Assembly: GCF_018294505.1 (NCBI RefSeq)
Contig: NC_057803.1
Location: 692,254,910 to 692,318,909 of the forward strand
Direction of reading: 5' to 3'
Source: Triticum aestivum
Taxonomy: Eukaryota > Streptophyta > Magnoliopsida > Poales > Poaceae
DNA length: 64,000 nucleotides
Positions 58,360-64,000 of this stretch are shown in pieces. Made by a program: the position numbers and the translations under genes. The notes beneath the pieces are model-generated. The model had not been told where the DNA came from. It worked only from the letters and a program-made list of their open reading frames with translations, and ran no database searches. Numbering within the stretch: position 1 is the stretch's first letter; each line of letters begins with the position of its first letter.

Positions 58360-60830
58360 GGGCGGCAGTTGATGGGTGGGATGGGATGGCGAACGGAGGA
58401 CGCAGGGGTGTCGCGGCTGGTGGAGAGGTAGTTTTGGCGCCCATGGAGTACGAATGGGGAATCGGACGGGTGGGGGGAACCATGTTTCAGTCTGGGACGC
58501 GCTTGTTTTTGGCTTTTTTGAACAGAAGATGGGACGGCTTGTTTGAAATTTGGGGAAAGTACAAACTTTTCCCCCCTCTTAAATTTTGAACCTACTACGG
58601 GTCGGGGGTAGGATGGTAATCCCAGGTGTCCCAAATAGTGGGCGGGAGCGATTTCGGCCGCGCGCATGTGTGCTTAGGCAGCCATTGTGTATGAATGTTT
58701 TTCGGAGGCGGTTGTGTGGCGTCTAGATGAAGCTACAAACCTACCCTGGTTTACACCTTTGGACGTCGGGCCGGTAGGTTTCACGGGTCGGAGTTATTAG
58801 AAAAGTAATTTCTTTGTACTACCAAACATTGGTCTCATGCGGTTTCGGGCGAGTAGAGGCTCTTTTGGCGCTTCGTTCGAAATTTTGAAACACAAGCATT
58901 CACATTTAGAGTACTCTTGAACTATGAGGATTGACCTAAATAGACAACGTTATATTTGACCTTGTATGTTTAAAAACCTCATTAAATTATCCACTTCCTT
59001 TTGAAATTTTGACACTTCAAAATCCTATAACTACGATTATTTTGGAATGGAGGAGCTAAATATGAATCTATTTTGTACACGACTACATATGCTATTATGT
59101 ACAAAATCAGAGCAAAGATTGGTACACCCATAGTTTAGGTATGGTTTACAAATGCCATGATATCAAATTGAAATAATTGAATGGACTTCATGTTGAATTC
59201 GATTTTTTAAACCACCTTAGGTTGAATTCAAATGTATGCTAGTTCATAGGTAGCTATTTATAAATGTCCATTGTGTAACTTTCGTATGTATAATGTGCTT
59301 TACACACACAACATGAACTATACTCACGTTTATATTCGATTGCTAAAGGGATGCATTGTCTGAAGTTCAAAATAATAACTATGTGGATCAATTGTGTCGA
59401 ATAATAATATAGACATGCTCAAATTCGATAGAAATTAGATGTCTGATGGATCAATGACCGCTCCTTACGCGAATTGCAAATATCATGATCCCATCCTAAT
59501 ATTTGGATACAATTTATATCTTTAATCAATGTGTAGAGCAGTCTTTTACGTGTAATTTCACTCTCCATCGGTGGTCTCTCACACATGCTCACACACTCTC
59601 TCCCGAGGTGTCTTTCTCGCACACATGCTATAGATATAACCCTCCCTCCCTCTCGTAACCATTTACAACTGTTTTCACTAACCTTTATCACAAGCACTCT
59701 TCCTCTCCCAAACATACACACACACAATCCTCATCGACCCTTTCTATATACATGGACCTGCCTACGTGTCTCATGTATGCATATTATCTTTACGTCTGTC
59801 TCTCACGCATTATCTCACACCTCTCTTCCTAATCGACGAGTATGATTCTAGCAGAGCATTCTGTAGGATGCCCCTTAAAGTTAGGTTGGATGAATAGTAA
59901 TATCAGAGATAAAGGGGTTACCTTAGTCCGAGAACCTAGGGTTACAAATCCTAGCCGGCTTTGTCAGCGGACACAGAGTCCTTCACAATTCTGCTATCTT
60001 TGTCTTGTACGACTAGTCATCCATGGGTCTTCCTAAATGTGTCATGGGCCGACCAATGTGGCGCAGGACGGAACCGAACGAAGGGCCTCACCTCGACCCA
60101 CCGGACCTCACGCGGTGACACACCCTCTTCCCCCACGTCTCATTATCTTCTTACACCCACACATGCAAACACAAACACCACACACACAGAAAATTTCTCC
60201 TGGTGCCTCTATTCCCTCCCCCCTTGCATATACACACTCAAGGGAATGGAATCTCTTGTCGTGACGTCATATTCGTCTCTCTCTCTCTAGACCACTCTCA
60301 TTTCTCATGCTATCTCTCCCACGCCCCCCCCCCAGTTGGCCCCTCTATCCATGCCTCTCTCGAATACGTAATACACACACATACCTCTCTAGGCCCCGCC
60401 AAATGCATCAACTACACATTCACACATCTTACATCACGTACCCCATTGATCTAAAAAGCCCTCTCTTCACGTTTCTTTTGCATACAACATTCCTTTTGAA
60501 TTGTGGCCAAGAAATTATTTTAGAGTTTCTACATATATACAACATTACAAAGTTATATGGAGGAGTACGAACGCTAATTTGCATTGCATGGTGCCCACAA
60601 TAATATTTATCCCGCATTGTGAATTTGTATATTTTTATACAATATACAAAGTTAGTCATAATAAAGAGAAACGAAGAGCATCTCTCTCTCCATCGCATAC
60701 CCCCCCCCTGTACGCCCTTTCACGTATGCACACAAAACTATCTCCAGGTCCTCTAAAAGTAAGCCCCCAGAAAATTCACGCGTGTTTCATCTTTCTCCCG
60801 CGATATATGCAATGACGATCATTGTATTTG
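58360..60830. other. AT-rich non-coding region with CT- and CA-rich tracts
   Basis: 58360-58680 is a GC-rich, promoter-like stretch. From 58680 on the sequence is AT-rich and without domains. From 59570 to 60740 it is dominated by CTCTC and ACACA words (59580-59730, 60160-60190, 60280-60330, 60680-60720). I see no gene. Confidence 0.6.
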
Positions 60831-61050
60831 AAGCGAAAGCACGATACATATATTGGACTTCATAATCCACTCATTACGGTCACTGTTTACGTTTAGTGGT
60901 TATTATACAGTCACGGGCTCACCGTACAACTTTGTATTTGCTCATGACATGACTAGTTGACCAGTTAAACGCTCCACGTGGCACCTCTAGTGTTGCATCA
61001 CATTATCTCACTACCATCATGCCCACCTGTCGACTTGTATCTACTCTACA

Positions 61051-61321
61051 TCTACACTATTATAAAATACATGAAATATAAAATACACTCTTATAAAAAA
61101 CAGAGTTGGTGATGGTGGTGTGCCTGCCATCCTGCAATATAGGTCGTCCGATTTATACCTGACGGATAGGAAAGAACTATGGCAATTTTGCAAAAAGGTA
61201 CCCACACACCTCTCCACATTTGGAAATAAGGCCTTCCCTCGTTCATCCTTTTCTTTCACAAGATAAACAAGTCATACAAATGCATCTTGATGTTATGTGC
61301 AACGCACGGGCATCTTGCTAG
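61051..61321 (+). mobile_element. Small non-autonomous Helitron
   Basis: It begins TCTACACTATTATAAAA after an A and ends with the hairpin GTGC-AAC-GCAC (61297-61307), GGGCATCTTG and CTAG, followed by T. All three Helitron hallmarks are present: 5'-TC, 3' hairpin with CTRR end, and insertion between A and T. At 271 bp it carries no gene. Confidence 0.75.
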
Positions 61322-61459
61322 TAAGAATGAAAACAAACGACAAAAAAATATTTTGACGGTGGTTTGAAGTCATGACCGCGGGCACAGCGGACAAGGTGGC
61401 CTTGTATTGGTATGCTGAGTCGTCTGTTTTAACACACAGGAGCTGGTGTGGTGATTATA

Positions 61460-61665
61460 CACACACACGCATGCACACGAACTCCATCCATGCAACACTC
61501 ACACAAACACATGCACCCACGCACGCAATACTCACACGTACACACGCAGCCACGCACGCATGCAACACTCACACGCACACACGCGCGCATGCATGCACAC
61601 ACCAGTACACCACACGACCAACACACACTCTCACGCTCAAGTGCTCAACCTACACGTACATGCGC
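61460..61665. repeat. CA-rich microsatellite/minisatellite
   Basis: Irregular ACAC/GCAC repeats with recurring 'cacgcatgca' and 'actcacac' words. The repetitive open frames on both strands are composition artefacts. Confidence 0.8.
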
Positions 61666-62439
61666 ACACATCAGGCCCTGACAGACACATACAAAACCAG
61701 GTGATTCCCGCGCACGGGTTGGAGCCTTGTCGCGCCTGCGTAAACTTGTGTTTATCTGACCTTTTCCCTATGCGAATTGATAGGTGGGACCCACAAGGAA
61801 CATGGTCAATTTAACTAGTCAACATGGCGCCACGCAGACTATTTGGCCGGTCAACAAAGTGCAATCCGATGCTGAATTGTGAGCAAGTGACCTGATAATC
61901 ACCGCAAAACGTATATAGTGACCGTAATCAGCTTATTCTGAAGTTTGGTGACCGTATTACGCTTTTCTCTCTGTAGGCCCTCCAAAACTACATCTCTACA
62001 CGTTCTCGCATGTTACATCTAACAACTATGCAATACATCACTACTACTACACTCTAACACAATAAATCATATGTGTTTTTAGTTTTACTAGATATCATAT
62101 TGTTACTTATAATTATTCAGTTTGCATACATTAAAATTGCCTTTCAAATGTATGGCCAGTATCATCTACCGCGCGGGAAAAATCCCGCCCTTTTCTGTTT
62201 AATCAGGTTTGTATCGATGGATCGTGCGAAACAGCAAAACTATAGTACTATACAGTACAAGTGACAGTTCACTGGGCCGTCGTGTCGTCTACTCCTCCGT
62301 CGTAAGAGTGGAGCGCTCGCTTTCATAAATCTTCTAGTCCCTTTCGCCGACATGTGGGACATCAAGCTATCGAGTCCACGTGCCATACCGGAATACAGTG
62401 CAGAGCAGCCGGGGTGAAGCACCCCAGTCATGGCGCAGG

Positions 62440-63160
62440 TGTAGTAATGAGCAATGAGGCGTCAAATCACAAAGCTGCACCTTTCCCGCAGTTAAGTTGG
62501 AGGGACTAAGTAATAATGCTAAAAAAACGAAGTTGGAGGGACGAAGCAACCATCATTTCACTCGTTGCTGAATCCGCTTCTCCCTCATCTTCTTCAACTT
62601 AACCACGTGTTGCTTCTGTAGTTGTTCTGCCTCACGTGGGACGCGGATCAGCATGGTAAAGCACTGACATGTGGGATAGCATGTTAGCAAACCGCCAGGA
62701 CAACGTCCTCCGAAAATAAGAAACCTCCCCCGCCATCCGCGCGGCAAAATCACCTCCTTTTTACTAATCTTTGATTCTATAATTTTTTAGATCAATTTAA
62801 TTGAGATTTGTATAGATAGCACACAGGAGGAAAACCAAGTGGTACAGTTAAGGGCATCCACAATGTGTTGCCAAATGTGAAAATAGCTTTTGGCATCGTG
62901 GGAACCATTGTGGATGGTGTTGCCAAAGCCAAAAAGATGGAACCGAAGCTTCCTGATTGATTGATTGAAGGAATACAAAATGCAATGTCTCTCCTCTTTC
63001 TCCCATGCTTGGACGCATGTAGTACATTATAGAGCACAGAGTCTACTCCCATGTCCCTTCTATCACAAATCACAAAGCAGTGAGGCGTCAAATCACAAAG
63101 CATGGACGAAGCAACCATCATTTCACTCTTCGCTGACTCCGCTTCTCCATCGTCTTCTTC
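62440..63160. repeat. Diverged local duplication
   Basis: The words 'gaggcgtcaaatcacaaagc' and 'gacgaagcaaccatcatttc' occur in order at 62456-62570 and again at 63082-63125. The first copy has about 65 extra bases between them. No function is evident; the second copy is followed by a short open frame without a known domain. Confidence 0.65.
62855..62916. repeat. Small inverted repeat, MITE-like remnant
   Basis: CATCCACAATG (62855-62865) and its exact reverse complement CATTGTGGATG (62906-62916) flank 40 bases. Grass MITEs of the hAT type often end in GGG-CATCCACAATG-like repeats; this could be a short or deleted copy. Confidence 0.4.
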
Positions 63161-63178
63161 GAGAAACCATCCCACCGC

Positions 63179-63205
63179 ACTAGTACTCCTAGTAGTAGTA
63201 CTAGT
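63179..63205. repeat. Short perfect palindrome
   Basis: ACTAGTACT and AGTACTAGT flank the nine bases CCTAGTAGT. It is a possible cruciform in an otherwise unremarkable region. Confidence 0.8.
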
Positions 63206-63521
63206 AAAGGACTTGCTGGATGCAAATAAGGCGGTTGTCTCGGCTTGCAGGCGGCACTTGCGAACGACTTACCATGGTCTCCCTCAATGGTGTTCTCCGT
63301 CGAACACACTTCGCCAAAGCACAGAAAAAAATCATCGACGTCACCGCAATGGGCAAGGAATTCAAATATAGTTACTACCTCCATTTTTTTGGACACAAGG
63401 CCAGTATATCAAAATTACAATTTCCAAAGGTAGACTGACCCGAGTCAGGCGACTTGCATAGCAAATAGTATGTTTTTACACAGCAAAAGATCCATAAAAA
63501 CAACAACATAAAGAAAAACTA

Positions 63522-64000
63522 TCACTGCTCGTAGAAAGAGACGGCCTCGTCGTCTTTGGCCGTCGGCGCGAACCAGCCATCGCTGCCGACATGTGTCTCC
63601 GCACCGTGGTTGTCCTCGGCCTCCAGCTACTCATTCAAGCGGAGCGTGCGGGCGCTCTGCACGGACGAGAGCACAGCCCGGTTCAAGTCGAGGACGTCCG
63701 GTTCCGCCTTCAGGAGGGCCTCGATGGCAGCGGCATCCGCGCGCTCCGCGTCGAGTCGAGCCTCCGCTGCCCGGTTCAAGTCCGGGACTTCCGGCTCCGC
63801 CTGCAGGAGGGCGTCGATGAGAGCGGCATCCGTGCGCTCTGCGTCGAGTCGAGCCTCTGGCGCCCGGTTCATGTCCAGGACGTCCGGTTCCGCCTGCAGG
63901 AGGGCCTCGATGGCAGCGGCATCCGCGCGCTCCGCCTCAAGTTGAGCCTCCGCCGCCTGGTTCACACCCACGACATCCGATTCCGCCTGCAGGAGAGCCT
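63522..64000 (-). pseudogene. 3' part of a gene encoding 31-residue tandem repeats
   Basis: The minus-strand frame enters from the right edge and ends at a TGA at 63522. It encodes at least three tandem repeats of 31 residues with the core EARLDAERADAAAIEALL followed by QAEPDVLDLNR (93-bp DNA repeat, 63670-64000). They are Ala/Glu-rich and would be helical. A unique C-terminus follows: VQSARTLRLNE, then a TAG (63627), then in the same frame LEAEDNHGAETHVGSDGWF and a short tail ending FYEQ. Codon use and the orderly continuation after the TAG suggest a recent nonsense change in a real gene, or translation ending at 63627. I do not recognise the family. It is the only candidate here that is not clearly part of a transposon, though a transposon origin is not excluded. 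Confidence 0.6.

Larger units (their letters stand above)
50870..58360 (-). mobile_element. CACTA (En/Spm-type) transposon, left end and accessory gene; right end not found
   Basis: The terminus CACTACAAAAAAATACAC starts at 50870, interrupting Copia gag; the three bases before it are ATA. Subterminal DNA to about 52170 is full of GGCCC-containing repeats. A minus-strand multi-exon gene with a plant En/Spm-type domain follows (54784-52481), and more exon-like segments lie upstream to about 58100. No reverse-complement terminus (..GTAGTG) and no transposase (TNP2-like) were seen to 64000. The given right limit is where gene-like sequence ends, not a proven boundary. The element may be truncated or may extend beyond the window. 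Confidence 0.7.
60832..61970. mobile_element. Long-TIR (Mutator-like or foldback) non-autonomous transposon
   Basis: The left arm (about 60832-60985) and the reverse complement of the right arm (about 61828-61970) align over roughly 140 bases. Matches include ATTACGGTCACT near 60873 against AGTGACCGTAAT near 61916; then GTTTAGTGG-TATTAT against ATAATCACCGCAAAAC; then TTGACCAGTTAAA against the TTTGGCCGGTCAA side. Identity is moderate. The interior has no gene; it holds a 271-bp Helitron and CA-rich DNA. Long TIRs without a transposase suggest a Mutator-like derivative. I could not define a target duplication. Confidence 0.5.

Noticed and set aside
58800..58840. TTTCTTTGTACTACC considered as the CACTA right terminus
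   Set aside because: It does not match the reverse complement of the left end beyond a few bases and is not followed by Copia gag sequence.
61429..61704. His/Thr-rich and Cys/Val-rich open frames on both strands
   Set aside because: They are direct translations of CA/TG microsatellite DNA.
63380..63440. TACTACCTCCATTTTTTTGG considered as a Stowaway MITE end
   Set aside because: No matching inverted end and no TA duplication were found nearby.

Overview
The window looks like intergenic DNA from a large grass genome, most likely Triticeae (wheat, Aegilops or a close relative). It is almost entirely transposable elements nested inside one another. I found no intact host gene, rRNA, tRNA or CRISPR array. 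Family names below are from memory. Element boundaries rest on what can be read directly: terminal TG..CA, target-site duplications (TSDs), primer-binding sites and paired LTRs.

The outermost readable layer is a plus-strand Copia element of the BARE/WIS/Angela type. Its 5' LTR is entered at 13420. Its PBS is at 14177, its leader resumes at 49597, and its gag starts at 50655 and is cut at 50870. Three elements interrupt it. (1) A minus-strand Tat-lineage Gypsy element (1-13419, left end outside the window) sits in its LTR. That element has a broken gag-protease, no pol, and a broken intron-containing gene on the opposite strand, which is split by a 4.9-kb solo LTR (2779-7698). (2) A plus-strand Athila-lineage Gypsy element (14351-49591, TSD TTCTA) sits in its leader. 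(3) A CACTA-type transposon end at 50870 sits in its gag.

The Athila element holds three further insertions. A complete minus-strand Tat-lineage element (14863-28494, TSD GAAAT) lies in its 5' LTR. A complete minus-strand Copia-type element (30601-40535, TSD AAGAG) lies in its gag-pol; its pol is missing and an unrelated ORF occupies that place. A Helitron-like element (47852-49355) lies in its 3' LTR. Removing these mentally rejoins the interrupted LTRs and reading frames.

The right part (50870-64000) starts with a CACTA left end with GGCCC-rich subterminal repeats and a minus-strand multi-exon accessory gene of the plant En/Spm type. It continues through AT-rich, microsatellite-rich DNA with a long-terminal-inverted-repeat element that contains a 271-bp Helitron. 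It ends in the 3' part of a minus-strand gene encoding 31-residue tandem repeats. The CACTA right end was not found.

The most unusual structures are these. The Copia derivative carries an extra ORF preceded by an LTR-like internal promoter region that shares an iterated quasi-palindrome, TCGGT-N3-ACCGA, with the LTRs. Two distinct Tat elements each carry a spliced gene antisense to gag-pol with its own TATA box. Nearly every coding region here is disabled by stops or frameshifts, so the locus reads as old, decayed, probably methylated repeat DNA.
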